Shown here piece after piece: positions 9,245 through 19,075 of a stretch of 64,000 bases of DNA (position 1 is its first letter; the number at the start of each line of letters is the position of its first letter). The notes below the pieces were generated by a model. It saw nothing but the letters and a program-made list of their open reading frames with translations, was not told where the DNA came from and ran no database searches. The position numbers and the translations under genes were made by a program. The stretch comes from a virus. Location: positions 212,979-276,978 of IMG/VR virus record IMGVR_UViG_3300042923_000281; one strand, written 5' to 3'.

Positions 9245-9730
9245 TTACCCCAGGTTGAATTTCTTTGGTTCATCGACAGTGATGCCCAGTCGAGCCATCG
9301 CAGACTGAGCGAAGAAGTCTTTTCGAATATCCGCTAGATTGTGCTCCCAGACACGCTTTGCATATTGCTCGAACACGTCGGGGTTCCGCTTGGGCATGTC
9401 CTTTATCAGGAGACGTCTCGCCTTGGCTTGTTCGTTGAGCAGTAGCTGGAACTGTTCTTGCCAGTCGATCTCATCCATGGCGTCCTTGCAGACACAGGAG
9501 AAGCCGTGCGGATCGGCACCAACGCAGGACTGGATTGGGAACGCCCGGTTACCGCAGAAGACGCAGAAGCGGGTGTGGGTGTGGACACCCATCGTCGAAG
9601 TGGGTTTCGCCTCACTAATCGGGTCCCAGCTTGTCTTGTAGCCTGTGTTGCCGTCACCATGACTGGTGCCCACGAAACCCCTGCTGAAATGCTTGTGGGA
9701 TCTCGGGTCAGCGTATTCTGGAATAGCCAT
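9245..9730 (-). CDS. 161-aa protein with Cys-rich zinc-binding motif
   Basis: Residues about 53-80 contain CVFC, then a Cys, then CVC, a four- to five-Cys arrangement (C-x2-C-x11-C-x10-C-x-C) typical of a small zinc-binding finger. The C-terminal half is helical and basic. The ATG at 9730 follows GGAGCAAGTA. The gene lies between two unknown genes in the same orientation. It could bind nucleic acid or be a structural adaptor; the family is not recognised. Confidence 0.7.
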   Translation of the reverse strand: MAIPEYADPRSHKHFSRGFVGTSHGDGNTGYKTSWDPISEAKPTSTMGVHTHTRFCVFCGNRAFPIQSCVGADPHGFSCVCKDAMDEIDWQEQFQLLLNEQAKARRLLIKDMPKRNPDVFEQYAKRVWEHNLADIRKDFFAQSAMARLGITVDEPKKFNLG

Positions 9731-9753
9731 TACTTGCTCCTAACCGAATAGAT

Positions 9754-9773
9754 GGGAGGACCGAAGTCCTCCC
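9754..9773 (-). terminator. Hairpin with cUUCGg loop
   Basis: The minus strand reads GGGAGGACTTCGGTCCTCCC. It lies between the stop at 9781 and the next start at 9730. The following tract (ATCTATT) is only moderately T-rich, so read-through is possible. Confidence 0.75.
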
Positions 9774-9780
9774 ACTTGAA

Positions 9781-10701
9781 TCACTTCTTGGGGGTCTGTG
9801 CGTCGAAGAACGCGTCAGTGACAGCCTTCACGGTACCTGACGGATCAGGGTCACGTGGATCGGTCGTGATCTTCAACGTCTTGCCAGAGAGCGCCATGGA
9901 CAAGTCATCGGCCCACTCTTCAATGCAGCCCTTCATCATGGACTCATTGGTGGCGATGCGTACGTCAGCGTCCCAGCCCACAGCGGCCATGTGCTTGACC
10001 ATGTCGTGTTCCAGACGTGGCGGGACATCGTTCTCACGAGGGTTCAGCCAGAAGCCTACGTCGATGTCCTTGGTGTTGCTGTGGATGATCAAGGCGTAAT
10101 GGTTCAACGTACCAATCTGGATGACCAGCTTTGGCTCACGGCTGAAGACCGGATACTGCGAACGTTTGATACGACGGATGACCACACCTGTTGGCGTCCG
10201 CATGCTGAAGCGACCAGTCACGAAGTTGTATTCGAACCAGAACACCGGGCAGACAAAGTTCAGAGTCTGGTTCAGTCGATCCAGATCTGGTTTGCCGAGG
10301 GGGTTGCCTCGCACCTTGAACATCACAGGGGCAATGACGCGGTACAGGTTGCGGATGGTGTCGTCGTATTCAGCCCACTCGTACAGTCTGGCAGGAGCCA
10401 CCAAGAAGTACGTGTAGCTGTTTGGGTTCCCCAGCGTCAAGCGCAGGTTAGGGACTTGGTCGATGCTCTTGACCGAACCACGTTTGTGGCGCATCTCGGT
10501 GATGGTCAGCACATGGCTGAAGTCCAGCGGTTCAGTCTCACACACCTTTTCGATGAGGATGGTGAGAGTCTCAGACGACAAGCGCATGCCGTCATAGATC
10601 CGAAGTGAATCGCACAGCTGTGCACCTAGGACTTCACGCAGGAAGCCGCCTTTGAATTGACGGTTCAACATGGAGTCGAGGTTGCTTCGTGTATCGCTCA
10701 T
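9781..10701 (-). CDS. 306-aa protein, unknown function
   Basis: A soluble alpha/beta protein. The ATG at 10701 follows GGAGATACACCC. The C-terminal half has a strand-rich segment and ends in a polar, Asp/Lys-rich tail. No known motif is recognised. It follows the helicase gene on the same strand, separated by a 180-bp gap that holds the helicase terminator. Confidence 0.7.
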   Translation of the reverse strand: MSDTRSNLDSMLNRQFKGGFLREVLGAQLCDSLRIYDGMRLSSETLTILIEKVCETEPLDFSHVLTITEMRHKRGSVKSIDQVPNLRLTLGNPNSYTYFLVAPARLYEWAEYDDTIRNLYRVIAPVMFKVRGNPLGKPDLDRLNQTLNFVCPVFWFEYNFVTGRFSMRTPTGVVIRRIKRSQYPVFSREPKLVIQIGTLNHYALIIHSNTKDIDVGFWLNPRENDVPPRLEHDMVKHMAAVGWDADVRIATNESMMKGCIEEWADDLSMALSGKTLKITTDPRDPDPSGTVKAVTDAFFDAQTPKK

Positions 10702-10881
10702 GGGTGTATCTCCAAAAACTGACTGGCCTCACTTGAGGGCTTATTCTGTCAGTGAATTGATACAGGAACGGAATGTCCCTGCAATCTGCCCAAGCCGGGC
10801 AAATACGGTGTGTTGCTTGTACGATTGGTTGAGTTTGTTTTCTTTGACATTCGGAATAAAAGGAGGGCCGAAGCCCTCCCG
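10702..10881. other. Intergenic gap without gene
   Basis: Apart from the hairpin at 10862-10879 and a small GC hairpin (GCCCAAGCCGGGC), I see no gene, promoter motif or repeat in this 180-bp gap. Confidence 0.6.
10862..10879 (-). terminator. Terminator with cUUCGg loop
   Basis: The minus strand reads GGAGGGCTTCGGCCCTCC followed by TTTTATTCC, just after the helicase stop codon. Confidence 0.9.
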
Positions 10882-12438
10882 TTATCCGTTGGTGGTCAGG
10901 ACGTACCGCGACATGACTTCCATGTGCGAGACTACCTTGCCTTTGAAGAACTCCAGCTTGTTCCTGTGGTACTTACAATGTTGCTCAATCTCCAAGCAGC
11001 CAAAGTAAATGAACTCAGGGGTCACATCTGGCCAACCGATCAGAGGACGCGTGCGCCCCAAGACCTGTTCGTTAGACTGACGCGAGTCAATTGCAGTCGA
11101 CATGAACGAGCAACGCAGGTTCTTGATGTCGATGGCGGTACCGCCCGAGCCGATGGTGGTGACACCAATGTCAGCTTCCAGCAATTCCTCGTAGGAGTCC
11201 CCCTCAGAGCCGACGTAACGCACGACGTTCAACTCTGGGTACATCTTCCTCAGACGCTCCACAAACAGCGTACAGAGGTCTACACGGGCAAAGAACACCA
11301 GTGCCTTCTGTCCTTCCTCACGCACCGACACGAAGCGGTTGTAGATCGCATGGTCGATGATCTTGAGGTAGGACTTCAGAAGCCCCTTATGCCGCATGAC
11401 GGATTCTTCGAACGTGGTGTGCGAGTAACCCTGAGCCCCCATGAACTTGATCCGAACTTCCGGGTCCATGTGGTACAAGATCGCAGTCACACCAATGTAG
11501 ACGTTGTAACCCCCGCCGTCATGGCGCTGTTGCGTTGGGTAACCGACGTCGTACATTCTGTTCTTGAACGCATCCGAGCTGACCATGGTAGCGGACAGGC
11601 CCAGTGTCTTGTACGTGTGCGTGTACAAGTCAATGCGGTAGTTGTTGTGGAACTCTTGGTGCAGCTCATCCGTCACCCGGAAGCCAATACCGGTCTTCGG
11701 GTAGAAGTCGATAGGCTTGATCGGATAGAGCTTGCTGTTACCGTTGGACTCCTCGTAGTTCTTGAGGTATTCACGCATGGTACCAGCCGTGATGATCACG
11801 ACTTGCAGTTTGTCCAGATCACCGTCCAGCGCCATTTGCTGAAGGGCGATCATGTCCTTACCACCACGCACGATCAGGAACTCACCACGCTTGAACTTGA
11901 AGGTCTCCTCCAAGTCATCCTTCCACCGGGAGACGTAACCGCCTTTGAAGTGGATGGCGGTGCGCAGTTCCAGTTTGTTCATGCAGTACTGGGCGACGTA
12001 GGTTTTACCGCCCCCGGTCTGCAACGTGACCATCTTGATGATCGGGTCCCACTTGGGGTTCTGATCGTCAAGCACGTATTCGATGATCCCGACTTGTCGC
12101 TCACGCGGTGGGAACATCTTACGGACGTCGAACTGGACCTTCGGAAGGATATCCTTGGACACGACGTGGTGAGTGATGGGGACCAGATGCTGAGCGTAGC
12201 CCAGGTTCCCGAATAGGTGGCGCTTCAGGGCATCGAGTTGGTTCCTGTGAAAGCTGAACTCTTTTCGATTCCGTGTAGCCGCAGCAAATGTACGAAGGCC
12301 TTTTGGAACGAATCGCCTGCCCTGTTTCTCATATCCCATCTCGATCAAGGGCCTGCAAAACGCCAACATCGCCTGGAGGTCACGATCAGTAGTTACATCG
12401 GTAACCCTTAACCCGTGACTGTAGACATCGATTTTCAT
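10882..12438 (-). CDS. Superfamily 2 helicase, UvsW-like
   Basis: A 518-aa protein with the full SF2 set: Walker A TGGGKT (141-146), DELH box (257-260), LSATM motif III (281-285) and QVLGRTRP motif VI (458-465). T4 UvsW, the closest named type, unwinds branched DNA and moves replication from origin to recombination mode. By gene order next to the RNAP beta' C gene it corresponds to the helicase I recall as phiKZ gp75. The ATG at 12438 follows GGGATGTCCC. It probably acts on viral DNA inside the phage nucleus. Confidence 0.9.
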   Translation of the reverse strand: MKIDVYSHGLRVTDVTTDRDLQAMLAFCRPLIEMGYEKQGRRFVPKGLRTFAAATRNRKEFSFHRNQLDALKRHLFGNLGYAQHLVPITHHVVSKDILPKVQFDVRKMFPPRERQVGIIEYVLDDQNPKWDPIIKMVTLQTGGGKTYVAQYCMNKLELRTAIHFKGGYVSRWKDDLEETFKFKRGEFLIVRGGKDMIALQQMALDGDLDKLQVVIITAGTMREYLKNYEESNGNSKLYPIKPIDFYPKTGIGFRVTDELHQEFHNNYRIDLYTHTYKTLGLSATMVSSDAFKNRMYDVGYPTQQRHDGGGYNVYIGVTAILYHMDPEVRIKFMGAQGYSHTTFEESVMRHKGLLKSYLKIIDHAIYNRFVSVREEGQKALVFFARVDLCTLFVERLRKMYPELNVVRYVGSEGDSYEELLEADIGVTTIGSGGTAIDIKNLRCSFMSTAIDSRQSNEQVLGRTRPLIGWPDVTPEFIYFGCLEIEQHCKYHRNKLEFFKGKVVSHMEVMSRYVLTTNG

Positions 12439-12554
12439 GGGACATCCCTAACTGGCGGCATACGACTGTTACATAACAAACCTCATTTAGATGATAAAAA
12501 ACTGTCCACCGACGTCCATAGACGTCCACGGAGATCCATGAAACAAAATAGAAA

Positions 12555-12574
12555 GAGGAGCCCGAAGGCTCCTC
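12555..12574 (-). terminator. Terminator with cUUCGg loop
   Basis: GAGGAGCC, loop CGAA on the plus strand (TTCG on the minus strand), then GGCTCCTC. The minus strand continues TTTCTATTTTG. It ends the RNAP beta'/beta transcription unit. Confidence 0.9.
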
Positions 12575-12581
12575 TCACTGG

Positions 12582-14684
12582 TCAGATCACTTCTGGGAAC
12601 ACGAACGGATCGAGGAGTCCAGCAGGCCGCTTGGTGATCAAGTAGCTGTCTGGATCTTCGATCATGTCCGGTTGACGCTCGTACGCCAGTTGCTGACCGC
12701 CAGAGCGGTACTGCATCAAGGTCCGGTGTTCCTCGAACTTCGTAGGCCGGCCAAACTCTGGCAGGCAATAGTCGTCCGGGTCATCGGCTGGGCGCATGAG
12801 CGACAGCAGGATCACTTCAAGGTGACTGATGGACACTTTCAACTGAGAGTTCACCAAGTCACTGAAGTCCAACAAGGCTGCCACGGGGTCCGTGTAGCTG
12901 GTCAACATCTTGCCCGAGAACCCATTCCGTTCCGACTTCTTCGCCGGAGATCGGATAAAGGCCTCAACTGCTGCCATGAAGTCCAGCGTACTGGCGTGGC
13001 GGCGTGGCAAGGAGAACGCTGGTGCACCGAAGTCCCATTGACTCAGGTCGATGCAGAAGTCCCCGTTCTCGTTGATCGTGTACCCGTGTTCCTGGATGTA
13101 GTACAGCATGAGGCGCGACAGCGACCCCAGACGTGCACCTTGGCAAACCGGTACCCATGCGTCATAGACTTCATCACGCAGGTTGGTGGTACGGATCTGC
13201 ACTTCCCGGAAGGCAGTGAAGCGGTGGATATTCAGACGTTCGATGACGGTATCTTTGTTGATACCTGCCAGCTCGGTCCCGTTGTCGGTGTTCTTGTCCG
13301 CAGAAGCCTGAAGGATCAGAATCGGATTCATCTTCTTCAAGCGTGGGTTGAACTTCAGCAACGACGATTCACGGGCAGTCTCAGGAATTGCTTCGCCGAG
13401 TGCTTCTTCCGTAACGTTCGACATCACTTCCACGTCTGCGTTGTCGTTCATGGCCGGGTCACTGGCACAGACATCGATGTACGGCAAGTGCTCCTCCGCA
13501 ATCACGATCTCCTCTACCACCGACGAGCCGTCCAAGTGTTTCACGGACAGCGTTCGCTGGGAGCCTTCCCGGCACAGCTCGGTGGCACACACGTGGCCCA
13601 AGCTGGTTTCCCGTGGGATCGACCATGCCAGCTCACCGAAGCAAACGTGGCAGACTTCACCCGCACCGCGGTACTTGCAGAACATGCTGGACCGCATCTT
13701 GATGGTCTGACCTTTCAGCGCCTTCATCTGTGCCGTGTTATCGGCATGGATGGGGGTGAGCTTGTTGGTCTTCTCGTTCAAGAAGAACTTGCCGTCCAGG
13801 TGCGACCAGAGGCTGGAGTCCACCACGAGTTCGGCGTACTGATCCGAACCGCAGTCGTTCCAGATGAGCTTGTCCACAACCGTAGTGGAGAGCTGCATTT
13901 TCCGGTTAAAGTACTCAACGATCCGCAGGGGCTTCTTGGTGAACAGCAAAGCCTTCTTCGCGGAGCACGACTCGATCATGATGTCGTGCATCTTGGTCAG
14001 GCCTTCGAAGAAGCCTACCGTGATCGGTTTACGGAAGATCACCTGATCGAGGTCAGTCCGGTAGCCCAGGCAGAGGATGATCTGCATGAACTGGCCCATC
14101 TTGATCTGCTTGGAGCGCAGACCACGCACGATCGGGTTGTGCAGGATAGCTGGGTCCTTCATCAGGACTTCAGCGGTTCTGTCCATCGCATTACTGATAG
14201 ACAGCTGGTTCTCCTGCAACGTCCCACGAATCTCCACCAACGGCGGATAGTCGTACAGCTCCAGCAAGTGGAAGCCGTTGATGTGTACGTGCCACTCTTC
14301 CAGGTTGATCGACAACACGTTGTAGATGTCGTTACCCACATCTTTGACCACACGCCACACGTCCTCCCGGTCGTAGCACTGGTCATGGTTAGCCATTTCC
14401 TGGCCAGGGGTGAAGTAGGTGTAGTGCAGGGACCGCACGATGTTGGAGAGCGTCTTGGGCACCATGTCGGCACTTGGGAACGCATTACCGATGTGGTGGT
14501 TCATGTTGAGCGGCGTGCGTGGGAAATTCCGGTGCAGCTCCCAGCAGAACCAGCTCAACGCTGTCCGGCGAGTGGTGGTCTCAAGGATACCGTCGTCGAA
14601 CTCGATCTCCAGTACTTCATCGGGCAGTGGCCATTCCGCAACGATGTCGCGGTTCATGAACTCCCGTGCCTTAATTCTGCGCAT
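12582..14684 (-). CDS. RNA polymerase beta' subunit, C-terminal part (probable non-virion RNAP, phiKZ gp74-like)
   Basis: A 700-aa protein that aligns by eye with bacterial beta' after the active site. KPITVGFFEGL (219-229) matches the PITANFREGL segment before the bridge helix. WNDCGS holds Cys278, and Cys336, Cys345 and Cys348 complete the zinc site. LGHVCATELCREGSQRTLS (362-380) matches the IGVIAAQSIGEPGTQLTM stretch that starts the trigger loop. The ATG at 14684 has GAGGAGGG at good distance and overlaps the previous gene by 14 bases. Together with the beta C gene just upstream and the beta' N gene at 28449, it reproduces the non-virion RNAP gene order recalled for phiKZ (55, 71-73, 74). 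Confidence 0.9.
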   Translation of the reverse strand: MRRIKAREFMNRDIVAEWPLPDEVLEIEFDDGILETTTRRTALSWFCWELHRNFPRTPLNMNHHIGNAFPSADMVPKTLSNIVRSLHYTYFTPGQEMANHDQCYDREDVWRVVKDVGNDIYNVLSINLEEWHVHINGFHLLELYDYPPLVEIRGTLQENQLSISNAMDRTAEVLMKDPAILHNPIVRGLRSKQIKMGQFMQIILCLGYRTDLDQVIFRKPITVGFFEGLTKMHDIMIESCSAKKALLFTKKPLRIVEYFNRKMQLSTTVVDKLIWNDCGSDQYAELVVDSSLWSHLDGKFFLNEKTNKLTPIHADNTAQMKALKGQTIKMRSSMFCKYRGAGEVCHVCFGELAWSIPRETSLGHVCATELCREGSQRTLSVKHLDGSSVVEEIVIAEEHLPYIDVCASDPAMNDNADVEVMSNVTEEALGEAIPETARESSLLKFNPRLKKMNPILILQASADKNTDNGTELAGINKDTVIERLNIHRFTAFREVQIRTTNLRDEVYDAWVPVCQGARLGSLSRLMLYYIQEHGYTINENGDFCIDLSQWDFGAPAFSLPRRHASTLDFMAAVEAFIRSPAKKSERNGFSGKMLTSYTDPVAALLDFSDLVNSQLKVSISHLEVILLSLMRPADDPDDYCLPEFGRPTKFEEHRTLMQYRSGGQQLAYERQPDMIEDPDSYLITKRPAGLLDPFVFPEVI

Positions 14685-14916
14685 TGGAGCCCTCCTCGGT
14701 ATTGGCTACCTTGAGGCGGGTCTTCACCACCTCGTACAGCTCGACTGTCTTGGTAATGCCCGAGGACTTCGCCTGACCAGTAGCGATCCTTTCGAACGCT
14801 TCTTCAGCCTGCACTTTGTCAGTGCCGCTGTGAAGTACGACTTTGACGTCGTACTCCCCGTGTGCAGCTACCTCGTACCGGGTTTCCGGCTTGAAGGCTT
14901 GTTCGCTGTAGCCCAT
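14671..14916 (-). CDS. Small 81-aa protein between RNAP genes
   Basis: ATG at 14916 (MGYSEQAFK), six bases after the stop of the beta C gene and overlapping the beta' C gene by 14 bases. It is a small charged alpha/beta protein with no recognised motif. The tight packing between two polymerase genes suggests it could be an RNAP accessory factor, but nothing in the sequence shows this. Confidence 0.65.
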   Translation of the reverse strand: MGYSEQAFKPETRYEVAAHGEYDVKVVLHSGTDKVQAEEAFERIATGQAKSSGITKTVELYEVVKTRLKVANTEEGSNAQN

Positions 14917-14921
14917 GATGC

Positions 14922-17156
14922 TTACTCCGTATATTCGTTGGTGAGCTGCTTGCCAGAACATTCGAACATGTTGCGCATGTAGGCCAACGGACGATGTCCA
15001 CCAACAGGCACCACGGCACGATCGAGGACTTCTTCGACGTTCGTAGGCGTAGGGTGGGTCAGCAACCGTCGGAGCACGAACTTGTGCGCGATTGGGTTGT
15101 TGGACGCATCCTTCTGATCCGCGATCGCTTCACCACCGCACACGGCAGCTTCGGACCGGAACTCAGACTCACCGACACGGATAGACGACTGACGACCGGG
15201 AGAGTCGTACTTGTCGTTGTTACTCAGACGCGCTGTTGTACCGAAGACGTTGCACTTCGCAGACGATGCCGCCATCCACGAGTCTTCTGCGGTCTTTTCA
15301 AGGTTGATGTAGTAGGACGGGGCAATCAACATCGGTTCACGAGAAACCTTCATGTTGCCATCACGACCACGGAAACGCACCGGCGTAATAAACGGCGGCC
15401 AGCGCTCCTTAATGGTACGGATCACGTCCGGCATGTGGATCGGGTTGTTGGTCGGCATCTCCAGGTCGATACCGTACATGTGGTCGAACATCACAGAGGC
15501 TACCTGTGTGTACATGTACTCTGGGTTGAACTTCCGATACTCCGGATCGGTCAGGTCTTGCCATTGGAACGGCACCACGACCTTGTAGAACTCCAGCATC
15601 TCATTGAACGCTGCTTCCACCAAGTCACGGTTCTCTGGAGCGAACACGGCATCGTTGGCTTCTTCTTCGGTGATCTGCGTATTCAGCGGAAAGCCAAAGG
15701 AAGCTTGGATGCGTTTACCCAAGTCACGGGCGGCACCAGCAATGATCATTTCGATCGGAGAGGCTGGGGTTACCCGGTTCCAGCGAGAGTTCGGGTCGAC
15801 CACGATGTCAGCGACGATGCCGTTCTCATCGACTGGCATGTCTTCGTCTTCAACCACCTCAACGACGACCGACTTGTTCCCGTTGATGTCGGTGATCTTA
15901 TAGCCCTTGTTGGGAACCGACAGGTACTTGAACGTAATCTCTACGCGCCAAGCATCCAGTTTGAGCCCACGGTAGACTTTGTCGACCTTGCCGTTGTCAT
16001 CGTACTTCTTGTTGAACCCACCGTCAGGACGGATGTAGTCCGGCGTCACGCGGCCAATGGCCTCGTACACCAGATGGCTCAACGCAGGTTCCATCGGCAG
16101 CTCGCTGTAACCACGACGGCGAGCGTCCTTACGCTTATCCACCCAGAAGTCAACGATCTTCTTGTAGAACTCGGTGTCAGCGTTGTAGTACTTGAGCAGT
16201 TGCTCGTCCATGCCCACAGGCAGCGGCGGGATCGGGATCGAGGTGTTACGCTCAACCTTGATGTCCACCACCTCAGCATCAATGTGCTGCACGAAGCGCT
16301 TGCGGTCGAAGATGTAGTCCGGCTGCATCAACGCATCGACAGTCATGTTTGCCACAGCGCTGATTGGATCGTAGCGGCGCAGGGCCACCAACAGACCGGT
16401 ACTACTGACCTTCTCACCCAGATCGGGCATGATCTTGTAGACGCCCGGTATCGGTGATTGGTTGGTAGGGAAGAACTCTCGCCCGAATTCGAACACCCGG
16501 GTCTCAAATCCTGTGGGGGCCAACGACTCCAGATAACCACGGCGTGCCTTAACACCGTCTTCAGTCCCTGCCACGTCGGACGCCATGAGCACGTTCGTCT
16601 CACGACCGTACATGTAGTTCTTGTGTTCATCGATCAACGGGCTGTGTGCCAGTCGAGTGCCTTTCTTAAACCGCACGCCCTTACGCATTTTGTCGAGCGC
16701 ATCGCGGTTACGCTTGAACTCCGTGCCAAAGTGTTGGTGAGTGACGTGGTAGTCCGTCAACATCGTGACGCCAAGTTCCTTCGTGCGAAGGTTCTCGTAC
16801 AACACGGCTGTCTGTGGTGAATGACGGATACGGTTTGCGCCTGCCGTGTGGCCAAAGCGGGGAATGATCTCGAGTACTTCGACATCATCGTCGAACTCGA
16901 TCGAGAACGTTGCTTCGCCAAAAGGGCGCTCCATCCCAGAACGGATGCGTTTGCGCATGGGGTTCTTGATAACCACCATCTGCGCCAAGTTACCAGTAAA
17001 CATCGCCGCCCGGCTGGCGGAGATGTGCCGGATAAACGGGTTGAGTCCGTACAGCGACATCAGCTCCGGATGAAGTTCAACCGGGTTGTGCCATGACTGC
17101 TGCGCATAGAGCTTAGCCAACTGCTCTTGCACGGACGGGGTACTGTCGTTGAACAT
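14922..17156 (-). CDS. RNA polymerase beta subunit, C-terminal part (probable non-virion RNAP, phiKZ gp71-73-like)
   Basis: A 744-aa protein. Residues 417-470 align with the catalytic end of bacterial beta: GYKITDINGNKSVV (418-431) corresponds to GDKMAGRHGNKGVV and keeps both lysines (420 and 428). DMPVDENG (439-446) corresponds to DMPYDENG, and VVDPNSRWNRVT to VLNPLGVPSRMN. The N-terminal beta part is not in this window. The ATG at 17156 follows GGGAGTAACCG, and a TACATTAT promoter motif lies 47 bases upstream, so this gene opens an operon running through beta' C. The phiKZ counterpart is interrupted; this copy is intact. Confidence 0.9.
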   Translation of the reverse strand: MFNDSTPSVQEQLAKLYAQQSWHNPVELHPELMSLYGLNPFIRHISASRAAMFTGNLAQMVVIKNPMRKRIRSGMERPFGEATFSIEFDDDVEVLEIIPRFGHTAGANRIRHSPQTAVLYENLRTKELGVTMLTDYHVTHQHFGTEFKRNRDALDKMRKGVRFKKGTRLAHSPLIDEHKNYMYGRETNVLMASDVAGTEDGVKARRGYLESLAPTGFETRVFEFGREFFPTNQSPIPGVYKIMPDLGEKVSSTGLLVALRRYDPISAVANMTVDALMQPDYIFDRKRFVQHIDAEVVDIKVERNTSIPIPPLPVGMDEQLLKYYNADTEFYKKIVDFWVDKRKDARRRGYSELPMEPALSHLVYEAIGRVTPDYIRPDGGFNKKYDDNGKVDKVYRGLKLDAWRVEITFKYLSVPNKGYKITDINGNKSVVVEVVEDEDMPVDENGIVADIVVDPNSRWNRVTPASPIEMIIAGAARDLGKRIQASFGFPLNTQITEEEANDAVFAPENRDLVEAAFNEMLEFYKVVVPFQWQDLTDPEYRKFNPEYMYTQVASVMFDHMYGIDLEMPTNNPIHMPDVIRTIKERWPPFITPVRFRGRDGNMKVSREPMLIAPSYYINLEKTAEDSWMAASSAKCNVFGTTARLSNNDKYDSPGRQSSIRVGESEFRSEAAVCGGEAIADQKDASNNPIAHKFVLRRLLTHPTPTNVEEVLDRAVVPVGGHRPLAYMRNMFECSGKQLTNEYTE

Positions 17157-17202
17157 CGGTTACTCCCATTACACTACAGGTTAGCGTTCGCTTACCAATT
17201 AG

Positions 17203-17210
17203 ATAATGTA
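17203..17210 (-). promoter_or_regulatory. TACATTRT early-promoter motif
   Basis: The minus strand reads GATACATTATCTAATTGG, 47 bases before the RNAP beta C gene, in the gap shared with the divergent small plus-strand gene at 17244. Confidence 0.6.
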
Positions 17211-17243
17211 TCTCTGAAGAAAATTCAAACGAGGAACACGGGC

Positions 17244-17582
17244 ATGAGCCAGTTGCTTAACAACCTGATGCAAGTCGAAGGCGCTACGACCTTCCACACA
17301 CCAGAATTCCTAAGTTACATCCACACCCATGAAGCATACCTCAAGGCGAACTCGATCAAGACTCCCTTGGACCCGGGACTCGTTCACAAGTTCGAGTACA
17401 ACTTCATGTCGCTCCTCGTAGAACTGAAGCTACCGATCGAGAATTTGCTGATCTTCATGGTGGTTAACGACCTCGATTGCCCTACACAGATGACCAGAGA
17501 CTTCAAGGAAATGAGGCTCCCGGACTTGGGAGTGGTCGACAACCTCAAGAACCTTTACCTACAGACACCAGGCCGTATCTAA
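17244..17582 (+). CDS. 112-aa protein, unknown function
   Basis: The start is placed at ATG 17244 because GAGGAAC lies 9 bases upstream; the frame is open further upstream but without a ribosome site. The protein is acidic, helical and soluble. It is the only plus-strand gene between 6.8 and 32 kb and ends at the bidirectional hairpin at 17591. No family recognised. Confidence 0.7.
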   Translation: MSQLLNNLMQVEGATTFHTPEFLSYIHTHEAYLKANSIKTPLDPGLVHKFEYNFMSLLVELKLPIENLLIFMVVNDLDCPTQMTRDFKEMRLPDLGVVDNLKNLYLQTPGRI

Positions 17583-17590
17583 CAAAGAAA

Positions 17591-17620
17591 AGAGGAGGGG
17601 GCGTAATTGCCCCTTCCTCT
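17591..17620. terminator. Bidirectional terminator
   Basis: A 12-bp stem (with two G-T pairs) and a six-base loop (GTAATT) lie between the convergent genes ending at 17582 and 17631. The minus strand continues TTTTCTTTG. Confidence 0.9.
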
Positions 17621-17630
17621 ATGCCGTCAG

Positions 17631-19064
17631 TCAGAAGCGACTGCGGCTTTGCGTCTGCTGTGCACCGCTACCGAATGGACGACGACCGGAGGTGCTGCGC
17701 TCTTCCCGACGGAAGTCTTGACGACTCCAGCTGGTTTCACGCTCTGGCTCACGGTCACGGTCCAGGCCGAGATCAAAGCGGCGACCGCCACGTTCATCAC
17801 GGGTGTCACGGCTATCACGACCATCGCGGTTGTTCCAGCGGCCACCGCGGTCATCACGACCACGATCTTCACGGCTCCAGCGAGTGTCGCGGTCACGGTC
17901 ACCGCCACGGCGATCATCGTCACGACGGGTATCGCGCCCGCCATTCAGGTAATCGTCCAGCGACTTGCCACCGGTACGGCGAGCAGGTGGTTCGTCACGA
18001 CGTGCTTTGGTGCCTTGGTTCGAATCGTCGTCCACATCGAACGGCAGGTCGAGTTCATCAGCACGGCCACCGCTGCGGCTTTCATTGCTGGCACGGGTAG
18101 GTGGGGCAATGCGGGTGGACAGCTTCTCAGCCGTCTTCGCCACGTCTTTGGCTTCGGCCACGATGATGCAGCCTTCGTTACCTTCTTGCGGAGGCACGAT
18201 GCGGCGCATGTCAGCCAGGTCGTCCATGCCGTCAACCCAACTGGTGTCGATCAGCAGGTCGTCGGACAGCCAGCGGCCGGTTTCCTTGCCGTCAGCATCG
18301 ATGGCATGGCCCAGCAACTTCTTGTGCGTCTTGATGACGCCGTTGAGGTGCGTGGCAAATGCATTGAAGCCCATCATCAGTGCGTGGAAGTACGGCGCAG
18401 CCATGTTCTTGCTGCCGTAATCGTAGCCAGCACGAGTGTCCTCGTCACCCAGCACGATCTCGAACAACGCGATCAGGTTCTGACGCGCCTTCTTGGACGG
18501 GTACTTCACGCCGAGCAGTTCTTGCTCGTCGGTCAGCAACTGATCCAAGACTGGGAACTTGAACTTGGCAGCACGCAGCACGCCGTCCTTGTTACCCTTG
18601 CGCAGGCTGATGGACACCAGACGCTTCTCAGGCTCCGGCCCGATACGCAGGATGACCTTCTTCAGGAACTCGTAGGACCGTGCGTCCATGCCCGAGACCT
18701 GCTTCAGGTATTTGCTGGCATCTTTGCCGAGACGGGAGTGCTCACTGTCAGTGGCAGCCACACGGCCCAGCTCAGAGATCAACTGCACCGCGATCACGGT
18801 CAGCTTGAACATGATCTGATCGCGCATCGACTTGATCATGTCCGACTCACCACGGGTGATGTTCTCCGACAGCGGGTGATAGATCACCACACCACTGTCA
18901 TCACCGCGCAGATGCTCGGCAGTTGGCAGCACCACGCGCTTCTCGCCGATCATGAACGGCACAGTACGGTCTTCGCCCAGCACACGGCTCAGGTGACCTT
19001 TACCTGTCTCGTCGACGATCCCGATGGCATTGAGCACACGGGGGTTGAAATCATGGAGATCCAT
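17631..19064 (-). CDS. 477-aa conserved-position protein with RGD-rich disordered tail (phiKZ gp70 position)
   Basis: Residues 1-330 look folded. From about 345 to the end the chain becomes an Arg/Asp/Gly-rich repeat-like tail (RRDDDRRGGDRDRDTRW, DDRGGRWNNRDGRDSRD) ending in SRSRF. Such RGG-type tails bind nucleic acid or drive condensation in other proteins. It starts at ATG 19064 after GGGAGTAACAC and follows the 498-aa gene by 11 bases. By order between the gp69-position and RNAP beta genes it would be phiKZ gp70, whose function I cannot state. Confidence 0.75.
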   Translation of the reverse strand: MDLHDFNPRVLNAIGIVDETGKGHLSRVLGEDRTVPFMIGEKRVVLPTAEHLRGDDSGVVIYHPLSENITRGESDMIKSMRDQIMFKLTVIAVQLISELGRVAATDSEHSRLGKDASKYLKQVSGMDARSYEFLKKVILRIGPEPEKRLVSISLRKGNKDGVLRAAKFKFPVLDQLLTDEQELLGVKYPSKKARQNLIALFEIVLGDEDTRAGYDYGSKNMAAPYFHALMMGFNAFATHLNGVIKTHKKLLGHAIDADGKETGRWLSDDLLIDTSWVDGMDDLADMRRIVPPQEGNEGCIIVAEAKDVAKTAEKLSTRIAPPTRASNESRSGGRADELDLPFDVDDDSNQGTKARRDEPPARRTGGKSLDDYLNGGRDTRRDDDRRGGDRDRDTRWSREDRGRDDRGGRWNNRDGRDSRDTRDERGGRRFDLGLDRDREPERETSWSRQDFRREERSTSGRRPFGSGAQQTQSRSRF

Positions 19065-19075
19065 GTGTTACTCCC